Assembly (NCBI RefSeq): GCF_021696945.1
Contig: NZ_JACYHE010000039.1
Span: forward strand, 1-53,928
Source of the DNA: Streptomyces sp. JJ36
GTDB taxonomy: Bacteria > Actinomycetota > Actinomycetes > Streptomycetales > Streptomycetaceae
Length of the DNA stretch: 53,928 nucleotides
Direction of reading: 5' to 3'
Shown here: piece after piece, positions 8,421 to 17,609 of the stretch
How the letters are laid out: each line of letters begins with the position of its first letter
Numbering within the stretch: position 1 is the stretch's first letter
The notes under the pieces: model-generated
Told to the model about the DNA's origin: nothing
The model's input: only the letters and a program-made list of their open reading frames with translations
Database searches by the model: none
Program-made: the position numbers and the translations under genes

Positions 8421-9020
8421 TCAGGGTTTCCAGGCCGGGTCCCGGCCGGCGAGGCCGACCGCCCGGTCCAGCGGCGGCGCGTCCTCCGGCACCGGGACCA
8501 CCGGCCCGAACATCCCCTCGGTCCCCCGGCCGCCGGTCTCCTCCGCCGCACGGGTGAGGAAGGCGAGCAGGGGCTCGGCCGTGCTCCGGTCGCAGACGAA
8601 GGGCTGATCCGTGGCGCGGGCGAGGTCCCAGCCGTGGATCACCAGCTCGTCCAGGGCGACGAGTCCCATGACGGAGGCGGGCAGGACCACGCCGCCGGCT
8701 TCGGTCTCCCCCTCCCAGGCGGCGGGGTCGCGCCAGGCGGCCGCGAGCGCGTCGAGGCGCGCGGGCAGCAGGACCCGCCAGCGCGGGTCGAGGCGGGCGG
8801 CGGACGGGTCGGGCGGCGCCGTGGGCCCGCCGGCCTTCTCGGCGGCGTCCCGGAAGGCCAGGGTCAGGTCCATCAGATGGGCCAGCAGGTCCCCGACGGT
8901 GTACTCCGGGCACGGCGTGGGCCGGCCCAGCTCGCCGTCGTCGACCCCGTTCAGCAGGGCGGCGACCTCGGCGGCCGCGGCGTCGAGGCCGGGGCGGGTC
9001 CCGGGCATGGTCTCGGGCAT
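8421..9020 (-). CDS. TIGR03086 / DinB-like metal-binding protein
   Basis: A 199-residue soluble protein of the mycothiol-dependent maleylpyruvate-isomerase-N/DinB fold, TIGR03086 type. The signature PTPCPEYTVGDLLAHLMDLT near residue 33 carries one metal-ligand His, and LDELVIHGWDLARAT carries another. Start ATG 9020 has GGAGGAGC upstream. Family members are predicted metal-dependent enzymes that may use mycothiol; the actual substrate is unknown. It lies 53 bases beyond the stop of the amine oxidase gene, on the same strand, and may be co-transcribed with it. Confidence 0.85.
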   Translation of the reverse strand: MPETMPGTRPGLDAAAAEVAALLNGVDDGELGRPTPCPEYTVGDLLAHLMDLTLAFRDAAEKAGGPTAPPDPSAARLDPRWRVLLPARLDALAAAWRDPAAWEGETEAGGVVLPASVMGLVALDELVIHGWDLARATDQPFVCDRSTAEPLLAFLTRAAEETGGRGTEGMFGPVVPVPEDAPPLDRAVGLAGRDPAWKP

Positions 9021-9073
9021 GGGGTGCTCCTCCGCTCGGTGTCACCGGTACCGACACCGGGCGGGACGGAAAC

Positions 9074-10507
9074 TCATCGCCGGGCCGCCGGCGGCGGCCC
9101 GGCGGCGGGCGCCGGGTCCCCGCCGAGCGCAGCGAGGACCGCCGCGGCCGCGGTCTCCCCGGAGCGCACGGCGCCGTCGAGATAGCCGTAGCCGGTGGTG
9201 GCCGTCTCGGTGCCGGCGAAGTGGAGCGGCCCGACGGCGGGGCGCAGCACCCGGCCGAAGTCCGTCCAGCCGTTGGGCGGGAAATACCCCGCGTAGCAGC
9301 CGCCGCTGTACGGCTCCGCGGCCCAGCTGTGGTCGAGGTACTGGTCGGGCCGGGCAGCGGCCTCCCCGAAGTACCGGCGCAGGCAGGCGAGCACGGCCCG
9401 GCGCCGTTCGGCCGGCGGCCGGGCACCGAGGCTGCGGGCCTGACGGCCCTCGAGGAAGCCGAGCAGCACACCGGGGCTGCCGCCGGGCGGCGTCGCGTCG
9501 AAGGTGACCTTGACCGGTCCGGCGGGGCTGGTCACCTGCCCGGTGAGGCCGCGGTCGCGCCAGAAGGGGGCCGGGTAGACGGCGTGGCACTTGACGACGG
9601 TGCCCTGCGGCATCCGCTGGTGGAGCTGGTGCCGGAGCGCGGGCAGCTCCGGTGCGAAGCCGATACGGGCGAGGAGGTTGGGGGCGAGAGCGAGCACCGC
9701 GCGGCGGGACCGCACGGTACGCCCGCCGGGGAGGGCGAGCTCCACGCGTCCGTCCCGCACGGTGACCCGGTGCACCGGAGCGTCCAGCAGCGGCGGCCGG
9801 CGCAGCGCCGCGGCGAGGGTGAGAGCCAGGGCCTGGGTGCCGCCGACGACCCGCTCCTGCTGGGCGCCGCCGCGCACGCTGGTGAGAGCGTCGAAACCGC
9901 CGTTGGAGCGGATGTAGAACAGCACGTGCAGCAGCGAGAGATCGGCGGGGTGAGCGGCCCAGACGGCCTCGACGGCGAGCTGCAGCAGGGCGCGCCCACC
10001 GCGGGTGCGCAGGTTCCGCGCGGCCCAGGCGGCGACCGTCTGCCGGTCCCAGGAGGCGGCCCGGCGGGCGGTCCACGGCATGTCGAGGGGCACGGTGCGC
10101 GCCATCCGGTCCAGCCGGAGCTGGGCCTGGGTGAGGTCGGCCAGCATCAGCGGCCCGAGCCGGGGGAAGACGCCGCGGTAGCGGTGCATCCGCCCCCGGT
10201 GCTCGGAGAGGTTGTCGCCCTCGTCGTAGGTGGGATGGGTCGACAGGCCCAGCTCGCCGACGAGGGAGAGCACCCGGTCCTGACCCGGGCCGAGCCAGCC
10301 GGCGCCCAGATCGAGCACCGCGGACTCCCCGTCCCGCACGGCCGGGTGGTCCAGCGGGTGACTGAGGGTGCGGCCGCCGACGCGCGGGCGGGCCTCGACG
10401 ACCACGGTGTCCGCACCGGCCTGTTCCAGCCGACGGGCGGCGGTCAGGCCGGCCAGGCCGGCGCCGACGACGGCGACGTCCGTATCGAGCGGTGCGGCAG
10501 CGGCCAC
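9074..10507 (-). CDS. FAD-dependent amine oxidase-family oxidoreductase
   Basis: A 477-residue flavoprotein. The N-terminal Rossmann motif VVGAGLAGLTAARRLE (about residues 12-27) is followed by VVVEARPRVGGRTLS, the second dinucleotide-binding motif of the monoamine oxidase/phytoene desaturase superfamily. The C-terminal FAGTETATTGYGYLDGAVRSGE is the FAD-contacting signature of flavin-containing amine oxidases. GTG 10507 is chosen because it precedes the Rossmann strand by a normal distance and has a GGGGG stretch upstream; the frame stays open further upstream but reads through the promoter region of the divergent methyltransferase. No signal peptide is evident. The substrate is unknown. Confidence 0.86.
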   Translation of the reverse strand: MAAAAPLDTDVAVVGAGLAGLTAARRLEQAGADTVVVEARPRVGGRTLSHPLDHPAVRDGESAVLDLGAGWLGPGQDRVLSLVGELGLSTHPTYDEGDNLSEHRGRMHRYRGVFPRLGPLMLADLTQAQLRLDRMARTVPLDMPWTARRAASWDRQTVAAWAARNLRTRGGRALLQLAVEAVWAAHPADLSLLHVLFYIRSNGGFDALTSVRGGAQQERVVGGTQALALTLAAALRRPPLLDAPVHRVTVRDGRVELALPGGRTVRSRRAVLALAPNLLARIGFAPELPALRHQLHQRMPQGTVVKCHAVYPAPFWRDRGLTGQVTSPAGPVKVTFDATPPGGSPGVLLGFLEGRQARSLGARPPAERRRAVLACLRRYFGEAAARPDQYLDHSWAAEPYSGGCYAGYFPPNGWTDFGRVLRPAVGPLHFAGTETATTGYGYLDGAVRSGETAAAAVLAALGGDPAPAAGPPPAARR

Positions 10508-10723
10508 GACGTACCCCCGTCGGCAGCAGGACTCCGGGTGTCCGATGCTGCACGGAACGCAATCGTCCGGCAAGGGGAGCGGCCGCGCACGGAGGGGGCT
10601 TTCCCGGAACCGGCAACGCCCTTTGCCCCGGTCCGGGGGAGCGGTGCACGCTCCGGGCGAACGGTGCGGGACAGCCGTACGGAACCGCCGGTACGGGCCC
10701 GCCGGGAGACGGAGGCGTACGAC

Positions 10724-11788
10724 GTGACGACGGAACGGGAAGCAGGGGCGGCCGCCGCCCGGGGAGACGGCCACGGGCACGGGCCCGCCCCCGGGCACGG
10801 CCACGCACACAAGCACGGGCACGGGCACGGCGGGACGGACATCGACTGGGCCCGGATGGCGGACATGCTGGAGCGGGAGGGCGAGCTCTTCGCGGAGCCC
10901 GTCGGGCGCGCCGCCCGCTGGCTGGCCGGGCTGCTCGCCCCCGCCCCGGACAGCGGGGGCCCCGGCCCCGCGGCCGGGCAGGACGGGCAGGACGGGCAGG
11001 AGAGGCAGGTCGGCCGGGACGGCCAGACCGCCGAGGACGCAGCCCCGGCGGTGCGCTGGGTGGTGGACGCGGGCAGCGGGCCGGGCGTCTTCTCCTGCCT
11101 GCTGGCCCGGGCGTTCCCGGAGGCCGAGGTGGTGGCCGTGGACGGTTCGCCCGAGCTGCTGGAGCGGGCGCGGGAGCGGGCCCGCCGGGAAGGACTCGGG
11201 GACCGGGTGACGGCCCGGGCCGGGGAGCTGCCGGAGGTGCTGGCCGAGGTGGGCGACGCAGACGTCGTCTTCAGCAGCCGTGCCGTCCACCATCTGGGGG
11301 ATCAGCAGGCGGTCCTGGACCGGATGGCGGGCATGCTGCGGCCGGGCGGCCTGCTGGCCGTCGCCGAGGGCGGTCTGCCGCAGCGCTTCCTGCCGCGCGA
11401 CTTCGGCCTGGGCCGTCCGGGTTTCCAGGCCCGGCTGGAGGCGGCGACGGAGGAATGGTTCGCGGAGATGCGCGCCGAGCTGCCGGGGGCGCGGGAGGTC
11501 GTCGAGGACTGGCCGCGGATGCTGAGCACGGCGGGACTGGTGCCGGCCGGGAGCCGGACGTTCCTGCTGGACCTGCCGGCGCCGCTGGGCTCGACGGCGC
11601 GGGAGTACCTGTACGACAACCTGGCCGGGCTGCGGGACCGGATCGCGGACCGGCTGGACGGCCAGGACCGGGAGACGCTGGCGGCCCTGGTGGAGGGCGA
11701 CGCCTGCACGGGCGTCCTGTGGCGGCCCGACGCCTTCTGTCTGGCCGCCCGTACGGTGCATGCGGCGCGGGCGGTCGCGGCGCGCTGA
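10724..11788 (+). CDS. Class I SAM-dependent methyltransferase with His-rich N-terminus
   Basis: A 354-residue methyltransferase. The start is GTG 10724 with GGAGG eight bases upstream. Residues about 15-37 form a His/Gly-rich tract (HGHGHGPAPGHGHAHKHGHG) that could bind Ni, Zn or Cu. A Gln/Asp/Gly low-complexity stretch interrupts the N-terminal region near residues 85-105. The Rossmann fold follows with motif I VVDAGSGPGVFSCLLA, acidic motif II VVAVDGSPELLERA and a post-motif ADVVFSSRAVHHL. The acceptor is unknown. It is divergent from the amine oxidase gene with about 216 bases between starts. Confidence 0.86.
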   Translation: MTTEREAGAAAARGDGHGHGPAPGHGHAHKHGHGHGGTDIDWARMADMLEREGELFAEPVGRAARWLAGLLAPAPDSGGPGPAAGQDGQDGQERQVGRDGQTAEDAAPAVRWVVDAGSGPGVFSCLLARAFPEAEVVAVDGSPELLERARERARREGLGDRVTARAGELPEVLAEVGDADVVFSSRAVHHLGDQQAVLDRMAGMLRPGGLLAVAEGGLPQRFLPRDFGLGRPGFQARLEAATEEWFAEMRAELPGAREVVEDWPRMLSTAGLVPAGSRTFLLDLPAPLGSTAREYLYDNLAGLRDRIADRLDGQDRETLAALVEGDACTGVLWRPDAFCLAARTVHAARAVAAR

Positions 11789-11955
11789 GCGCCGCCCGTA
11801 CCGGGCGCGGGCTCCCCGGAGTCGATAGAGTACGAACGGAGCAAAGGGGGGCACACGACGCGCGCGCACCGCGCGGGGTGGGCGCGCGGTCAGCACGCCG
11901 CACGCCGGCCCGGCGTACCGGGGCGGGCCCGGGAAGCGAAGCGAGGTGATCGGGA

Positions 11956-12729
11956 GTGTCCCCCGCACTGCACCCCGTGAGCGGAGCGCCCTGCTGGGTG
12001 AGCCTCGCCACGAACAGCCTGGACATGGCCGAGGGCTTCTACGGGGCCGTCCTGGGCTGGACCTTCCGTCCCGGCAGGCTCGGCGAGGAGTTCCGGGTCG
12101 CCATGGCGGAGGGGGTGCCGGTGGCCGGCATCGCCGAGGTGACCCGGACCCTGGGGGTGCCGGTGGCGTGGACGCCGTTCTTCGCCGTGGACGACGCGGA
12201 CACGGTGGCGGCGCGGGTCCGGGAACGGGTGGCGACGGTCGCGGTCGGGCCGCTGGCCCTCGGGGACGGCCGCGGCGCGCTCGCCGCAGATCCGGACGGG
12301 GCGACCTTCGGTTTCTGGGAGGGCCCGGTGCACGCGAGCTGGGACGTGGCACAGGGTGCCCCGCCGGCGCGGCTGGAGCTGCGCACCCGGGACGCCTTCG
12401 CCGCCGCGCTCTTCTACGGCGAGGTCTTCGAGTGGGCCGCGGACGCGCCGGGCCGCTGCGAGGTGGAGTACCGGGAGGGCGGCGTGCAGATCGAGTGTGC
12501 CGGGCACACCGTGGCGACGCTGCGCGGCGGCGCCGTGGAGGCGGCACCGGATCCGCATGTGCGGCCGCGCTGGCACGTGTCGTTCTCCGTGGACGACGTG
12601 GACGACACGGTGAAGGCGGCGGTGGAGGCCGGCGGCTCGGTGACGGACGGGCCCCGGGACGTGCCCGGCGGGCGGACCGCGGGCCTGCGCGACCGGCAGG
12701 GCGGGCTGTTCACCGTCGCTGCCCGCTGA
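11956..12729 (+). CDS. Two-domain VOC (glyoxalase/bleomycin-resistance-like) protein
   Basis: A 257-residue protein formed of two VOC modules: the first begins near PCWVSLATNSLDMAEGFYGAVLGW and the second near RLELRTRDAFAAALFYGEVFEW. Start GTG 11956 follows GAGGTGATCGGGA. VOC proteins bind a metal and act as lyases, isomerases, dioxygenases or drug-sequestering proteins; the metal ligands are not fully typical here, so enzymatic activity is uncertain. A -10-like TAGAGT is at 11826-11831. It is convergent with the dehydrogenase gene, with 21 bases between stops. Confidence 0.84.
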   Translation: MSPALHPVSGAPCWVSLATNSLDMAEGFYGAVLGWTFRPGRLGEEFRVAMAEGVPVAGIAEVTRTLGVPVAWTPFFAVDDADTVAARVRERVATVAVGPLALGDGRGALAADPDGATFGFWEGPVHASWDVAQGAPPARLELRTRDAFAAALFYGEVFEWAADAPGRCEVEYREGGVQIECAGHTVATLRGGAVEAAPDPHVRPRWHVSFSVDDVDDTVKAAVEAGGSVTDGPRDVPGGRTAGLRDRQGGLFTVAAR

Positions 12730-12750
12730 CGGGTGACCGCGGACCGTCCC

Positions 12751-14142
12751 TCAGGGCCCGTACCAGAGTGTCGTCGTGTTGCAGAACTCCCGCATGCCGT
12801 GCCCGGAGAGCTCCCGCCCGTAGCCGGAGTGCTTGACGCCGCCGAACGGGAGGCCGGGGTGCGAGGCGGTCATGCCGTTGAAGTAGACGCCACCGGCCTC
12901 CAGGTCCCGGGCGCAGCGGTCCATCTCCTCCTCGTCGCGGGTCCAGACGTTGGAGCTGAGGCCGAAGGAGGTGGCATTGGCCAGGGAGAGCGCCTCGTCG
13001 AGGCCGGAGACCCGGTAGAGGGCCGCCACCGGGCCGAAGGTCTCCTCGCGGTGGATGCGCATGGCGGGGGTGACTCCGGAGAGCACGGTCGGCTCGAAGA
13101 ACCAGCCGCGGGTGTGGTTCTCCGGCCGGCCGCCGCCGCAGAGCAGCTCGGCGCCCTGCCGCCGTGCCTCCTCGACCAGCTCCTCCAGGGTCTGCCGGCC
13201 GCGTTCCACGGCGAGCGGGCCGACCTCGGTCCGCTCGTCCATCGGGTCCCCGACGGCCAGGGAGGTCATGGCGCGTACGAAGCGCCGGGTGAAGTCCTCG
13301 TGGACGTCGGCGTGCACCAGGAACCGCTTGGCGGCGATGCAGGACTGGCCGTTGTTCTGCACCCGGGCGGTCACGGCGGTGCGGGCGGCCCGGTCGAGGT
13401 CGGCGGAGGGCAGCACCAGGTACGGGTCGCTGCCGCCGAGTTCCAGCACGGTCTTCTTGACCACGTCGCCGGCGATGGAGGCGACGGACCGGCCGGCCTC
13501 CTCGCTGCCGGTGACGGTGGCGGCGGCGATCCGCGGGTCGCGGAGGATGCCGGCGACGGCGTCCGAGCCGATCAGCAGGGTCTGGAAGCAGCCGGCGCGG
13601 TAGCCCGCGCGGCGGAACAGGTCCTCGAGGTAGAGGGCGGTCTGCGGCACGTTCGAGGCGTGCTTCAGCAGGCCGACGTTGCCCGCCATGAGCGCGGGCG
13701 CGGCGAAGCGGATCACCTGCCAGAGCGGGAAGTTCCACGGCATCACGGCCAGCACCGGCCCCAGCGGCCGGTAGCGCACCACGGCGCGGGCGGCGCCGGA
13801 GTCCGCCACGTCCTCCGGGCGGGGGTGCTCGTCGGCCAGCTCCTCGGCGGCGTGCGCGGCGTACCAGCGCATCGCCTTGACGCACTTGGCGGTCTCGGCG
13901 CGGGCGGCGGTCAGCGGCTTGCCCATCTCCAGGGTGACGGTGCGGGCCGCGTCCTCGGCGTCCTCCTCCAGCAGGTCGGCGGCGCGGGAGAGGAGCCGGG
14001 AGCGGTGCTCGAGGGAGGTGGTGCGGTGCTCGGCGAAGGCGTCCGCGGCCCGTTCCAGCCGCTGCTCGATCTCCTCGGCGCCGAGTGCGTCGTAGGTCTT
14101 GAGGGTCTCTCCGGTGGCCGGGTTGACGGTGGCGATCGGCAC
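12751..14142 (-). CDS. gabD: NAD(P)-dependent succinate-semialdehyde dehydrogenase
   Basis: A 463-residue aldehyde dehydrogenase of the GabD type, oxidising succinate semialdehyde to succinate (GABA shunt). The N-terminus MPIATVNPATGETL is typical of actinobacterial succinate-semialdehyde dehydrogenases. The catalytic Cys268 is in NNGQSCIAAKRF and Glu234 is in LELGGSDPYLV. The cofactor-binding region includes VTGSEEAGRSV. Start GTG 14142 has GAGGAGGG upstream. It lies 64 bases past the aconitase stop on the same strand, so both could share a transcript and both feed the TCA cycle around succinate. NAD versus NADP preference cannot be read securely. Confidence 0.88.
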   Translation of the reverse strand: MPIATVNPATGETLKTYDALGAEEIEQRLERAADAFAEHRTTSLEHRSRLLSRAADLLEEDAEDAARTVTLEMGKPLTAARAETAKCVKAMRWYAAHAAEELADEHPRPEDVADSGAARAVVRYRPLGPVLAVMPWNFPLWQVIRFAAPALMAGNVGLLKHASNVPQTALYLEDLFRRAGYRAGCFQTLLIGSDAVAGILRDPRIAAATVTGSEEAGRSVASIAGDVVKKTVLELGGSDPYLVLPSADLDRAARTAVTARVQNNGQSCIAAKRFLVHADVHEDFTRRFVRAMTSLAVGDPMDERTEVGPLAVERGRQTLEELVEEARRQGAELLCGGGRPENHTRGWFFEPTVLSGVTPAMRIHREETFGPVAALYRVSGLDEALSLANATSFGLSSNVWTRDEEEMDRCARDLEAGGVYFNGMTASHPGLPFGGVKHSGYGRELSGHGMREFCNTTTLWYGP

Positions 14143-14206
14143 AGCGGCCCTCCTCTCGGTCGCTCGGGCTCCGCAGGGCCTCCCGGGTGCCCCGCCCGAC
14201 CGGCGG

Positions 14207-16348
14207 CTACTCCTGCGGGCCGGTGGCGGGCGGAGCGGGGTGTTCCGCGGCCCGCTCCGCGGCGAGCGCGGGGATGATGCCGCCGGCCAGCACGGTGTCG
14301 CGCTGCCGCGGCGAGAGCCGGTGGTGCACGCGGTACTCCTCGTCCCGGGTGAGGTTGCGGACCCGCAGCGCCGCGGGGGCGCCGGGAGCGAGCGCGCCGT
14401 GCAGCCCGTCCAGGCGCAGCCGGTCGCCCGGCTCGATCCGGTCCCGGTCCTCCGGCGTGTCGAACTCCAGCGCGAGAATGCCGAAGTTGGCCAGGTTCTG
14501 CCAGTGGATACGGGCGAAGGACCGGGCGAGCACGGCGCGCAGCCCGAGGTGGCGCGGGGTGATCGCGGCGTGCTCGCGGGAGGAGCCCTGCCCGTAGTTG
14601 TCGCCGCCGACCACGAAGTGCGGCCCGCCGGTCTCGCGCGCCCGGCGGGGGTAGTCCGGGTCGAGCCGGGTGAAGGTGAAGTCGGCGAGCCGGGGGATGT
14701 TGGAGCGGTAGGGCAGGGCGCGGGCTCCGGCCGGGGAGATCTCGTCCGTGGAGACGTCGTCGCCGGCCGTGAGCAGCACCGGGCCCTCCAGGGTGTCCGG
14801 CAGCGAGTCGAGCTCCGGGAGGGCGGAGATGTTGGGCCCGCGTTCCAGAGGTACGCCGGCGGCCTCCTCCGGCGGCGGGGGCGGCTCCAGAGCGGCGGTG
14901 TTCACGGTGGCCCGCTCGGGCGGCGTGAAGTCCGGCGGCCGGGCGCCCTCGCCGGCGGCCCAGTCGCGGGGGTCGGTGAGGACGCCGGTGAGCGCGGAGG
15001 CCGCGGCGGTCTCCGGCGAGCAGAGCCAGACGGAGTCCTCCTCGGTGCCGGAGCGCCCGGGGAAGTTCCGCGGAAAGGTGCGCAGCGAGTTGCGCCCGGC
15101 GGCGGGCGCCTGGCCCATGCCGATGCAGCCCAGGCAGCCTGCCTGGTGGATGCGGGCGCCGGCGCCGATCAGGTCGAGGGTGCCGCCGGAACGGGTGAGG
15201 TCCTGGAGGATCTCCCGGGAGGTCGGGTTGACGTCCAGGCTGACCCCTGGGGCGGTCTGCCGGCCGCGGACCATGCCGGCGACGACGGCGAAGTCGCGCA
15301 GCCCGGGGTTGGCCGAGGAGCCGACGACCGCCTGGGCGACGGGGACGCCGGCGGCCTCCCGTACCGGGACCACGTTGCCGGGTGAGGAGGGGCGGGCGAC
15401 GAGCGGCTCCAGGGCCGACAGGTCGATCTCCTCCTCGACGTCGTAGCGCGCGGCGGGCCCCGGCAGGACCGGGGTGAAGTCCTCCTCGCGGCCCTCGGCG
15501 CGCAGGAAGTCCCGTACCGCGTCGTCGGCGGGGAAGACGCTGGTGGTGGCGCCGAGCTCGGCTCCCATGTTGGCGATGACGTGCCGGTCCATCGCGGTCA
15601 GGGAGGCGAGTCCGGGCCCGTGGTACTCGATGATCCGGTCGACGCCGCCCTGCACTCCGTGCCGGCGCAGCATCTCCAGAATGACGTCCTTCGCGCTCAC
15701 CCAGGGCGGCAGCTCCCCGGTCAGCCGCACCCCCCAGATGTGCGGCATCCGCAGGTGGAGGGGGCGGCCGGCCATGGCCAGGGCGACCTCGAGGCCGCCC
15801 ACGCCGACGGCGAGCATGCCCAGCGACCCGGCCGCGCAGGTGTGCGAGTCCGACCCCGCGAGGGTGCGGCCGGGGACGCCGAAACGCTGCATGTGGGTGG
15901 GGTGGGAGACGCCGTTCCCGGGCTTGGAGTACCAGACGCCGAAGCGGCGAGCAGCGGAGCGCAGGAAGGCGTGGTCCTCGGCGTTGCGCTCGTCGGTCTG
16001 CAGCAGGTTGTGGTCCACGTACTGCACGCTGAGCTCGGTGCGGACCCGGTCCAGGCCCAGCGCCTCCAGCTCCTGCATGACGAGGGTGCCGGTGGCGTCC
16101 TGGGTGAGGGTCTGGTCGATCCGCAGCCCGATCTCCTCGCCGGGCTCCATGGTGCCGGAGACCAGGTGGGCGGCGATGAGGCGGCGGGCGACGGAGCCGG
16201 TGGCCCGGCCGCCCGCCTGCCCCTCGCCGGCCTGGGCCGTCTCTGCGGTCTCTGCCGCCCCGCGGGCCTCGGCGGTCCCGGCGGACTCCGCCGTCTCACC
16301 GGCCGGCCCGGCGTCCCGGGCGGCGCGGCCGGTCGGGGTACGGCTCAC
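14207..16348 (-). CDS. Aconitate hydratase, Aquifex-type
   Basis: A 713-residue aconitase-superfamily enzyme, shorter than the roughly 900-residue AcnA. The iron-sulfur ligands are visible: DSHTCAAGS and GCLGCIGMGQ supply three cysteines for a [4Fe-4S] cluster. The C-terminal swivel domain has GGDNYGQGSSREHAA, with the conserved catalytic Ser/Arg. The layout matches the putative Aquifex-type aconitase family. Residues 1 to about 50 are a low-complexity Ala/Gly/Glu extension. The GTG start overlaps the stop of the upstream gene in a GTGA arrangement with GGAGGGAG in that gene's tail, so translation is probably coupled. Citrate/isocitrate isomerisation is likely, but another hydratase substrate is possible. 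Confidence 0.85.
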   Translation of the reverse strand: MSRTPTGRAARDAGPAGETAESAGTAEARGAAETAETAQAGEGQAGGRATGSVARRLIAAHLVSGTMEPGEEIGLRIDQTLTQDATGTLVMQELEALGLDRVRTELSVQYVDHNLLQTDERNAEDHAFLRSAARRFGVWYSKPGNGVSHPTHMQRFGVPGRTLAGSDSHTCAAGSLGMLAVGVGGLEVALAMAGRPLHLRMPHIWGVRLTGELPPWVSAKDVILEMLRRHGVQGGVDRIIEYHGPGLASLTAMDRHVIANMGAELGATTSVFPADDAVRDFLRAEGREEDFTPVLPGPAARYDVEEEIDLSALEPLVARPSSPGNVVPVREAAGVPVAQAVVGSSANPGLRDFAVVAGMVRGRQTAPGVSLDVNPTSREILQDLTRSGGTLDLIGAGARIHQAGCLGCIGMGQAPAAGRNSLRTFPRNFPGRSGTEEDSVWLCSPETAAASALTGVLTDPRDWAAGEGARPPDFTPPERATVNTAALEPPPPPEEAAGVPLERGPNISALPELDSLPDTLEGPVLLTAGDDVSTDEISPAGARALPYRSNIPRLADFTFTRLDPDYPRRARETGGPHFVVGGDNYGQGSSREHAAITPRHLGLRAVLARSFARIHWQNLANFGILALEFDTPEDRDRIEPGDRLRLDGLHGALAPGAPAALRVRNLTRDEEYRVHHRLSPRQRDTVLAGGIIPALAAERAAEHPAPPATGPQE

Positions 16349-17508
16349 GCGGGCTCCCTCCGGCTGACCGTCCAGCGCAGCACCGCACCGCAGCCGCCGG
16401 CCGGCCCGGCCATGCCGTCCGGGATGCGCAGCACGTCCGCGTCGCAGGCCGCGGCCGCGCGTACCAGGGCGTCGTCGGCCCGCGCGGACTGCGGGTTGGC
16501 CACCCCCGCGGAGCGGGCCTCGGAGCGGCGGACGGCGATGTCGTCACCGCCGGGCCCGATCCACACCTCACGGCCCATGTCGGGCCCGTCCTCGGCGAGC
16601 AGCAGGGTGGCGAGCTGGTGGCTGCGGGCGGCCTCGACGACCGCCGGCACGCCCTCGGCGGCCTGCCCGGGCCCCAGCACGCCCTCGGGGGTGCGTTCCC
16701 CCGGGCGACCACGGGCGGCGCGGAAGGTGTCGACGGCGTCCTCCAGGTGGCGCCGGGTGTGCGCGGCGCGGGCCCGGGTGACCTCCCGCTCCAGCAGGTT
16801 GCCGGCGGCGTGGGACTGCCGGCTGCCCCCGGCGGCCTCCACGGTGACGTTGCGGAGCTGCTCCGGCAGGCGCTGCAGGACGGCGCGGCGCTCCCGGGCC
16901 TCGCCGGCGAGCAGGGCGAGCTGTGCGCCGGTGTGCGGCCAGTGACGGGCGAGGGTGGAGGCGATGATCTCCGCGGTCTGCTCCCAGCCCTGCTCGACCT
17001 TGTTGCGGTAGTGCCACTCGTAGCGGTCGGCGGGGATGCTGCGGTGGCCGCGGGCGCGCCACTCGGTGCCCTCGACGCTGCCGAGCGGTTCCCGGCCCTG
17101 GGCGCCGAAGAGCTCCAGGTCCGCCCCGGTGGTGTCGATGCGGGCGACCAGGCAGGGCGGGTCGTCGGCGTAGAGCCCGGCGAGCGGCGCGATGTGCGGC
17201 AGCGTCCGCCAGGTGGCCTCGGAGGCGGGGGGCACGGACGTCAGCGGCAGGTCCAGGACGACCTCGGCTCCGGCGGCGAAGAGCGCCCGGCCGGGCGGCG
17301 CGCCGCTGACCGGCTCGGCGTCCAGCCGCTTGGCGAGGGCCTCGCGCGTGTAGGGGTCGGCGCCGGCCTCGTCGAGCTGTGCGAGAACGGAGCGGTTGCG
17401 CAGCTCCTGCTGCTTGGCTGCGTCCTGGGTGGCCCGGGTGGTGTCGAGGTACACCGAGGCCCAGGGGCCCGGACGGTCGAAGAGCGGTGTCAGGAAGCCG
17501 GTTTCCAT
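16345..17508 (-). CDS. Rv2629-like (baeRF/Vms1-type, eRF1-related) protein, probable ribosome-associated factor
   Basis: A 387-residue protein of the Rv2629/bacterial eRF1-like group. It begins METGFLTPLFDRPGPWASVYLDTTR, typical of the group's N-terminal domain. The middle domain has the family's KVEQGWEQTAEIIAS and the C-terminal part VLGPGQAAEGVPAVVEAARS. Related proteins (Balon; mycobacterial Rv2629) have been reported as ribosome-binding hibernation factors. Start ATG 17508 follows GGGGGAG. The stop overlaps the aconitase start, and PolX lies 102 bases upstream on the same strand. Binding to ribosomes here is inferred from family only. Confidence 0.8.
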   Translation of the reverse strand: METGFLTPLFDRPGPWASVYLDTTRATQDAAKQQELRNRSVLAQLDEAGADPYTREALAKRLDAEPVSGAPPGRALFAAGAEVVLDLPLTSVPPASEATWRTLPHIAPLAGLYADDPPCLVARIDTTGADLELFGAQGREPLGSVEGTEWRARGHRSIPADRYEWHYRNKVEQGWEQTAEIIASTLARHWPHTGAQLALLAGEARERRAVLQRLPEQLRNVTVEAAGGSRQSHAAGNLLEREVTRARAAHTRRHLEDAVDTFRAARGRPGERTPEGVLGPGQAAEGVPAVVEAARSHQLATLLLAEDGPDMGREVWIGPGGDDIAVRRSEARSAGVANPQSARADDALVRAAAACDADVLRIPDGMAGPAGGCGAVLRWTVSRREPA

Positions 17509-17609
17509 GATCTCCCCCAGCCTCGGGGTCGCTGGTCTGCACCGGCCGCGCCGGTGTTCTCTCTTGTCCGCTGCGTGCTGTCTCGTCCGCGGTGGCCACT
17601 GGCGCGCGG

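Noticed and set aside
10508..12547. Extended minus-strand frame joined to the amine oxidase (1157 residues)
   Set aside because: It runs antisense through the methyltransferase and VOC genes, which have motifs and start signals; only the part from 10507 down encodes the flavoprotein.
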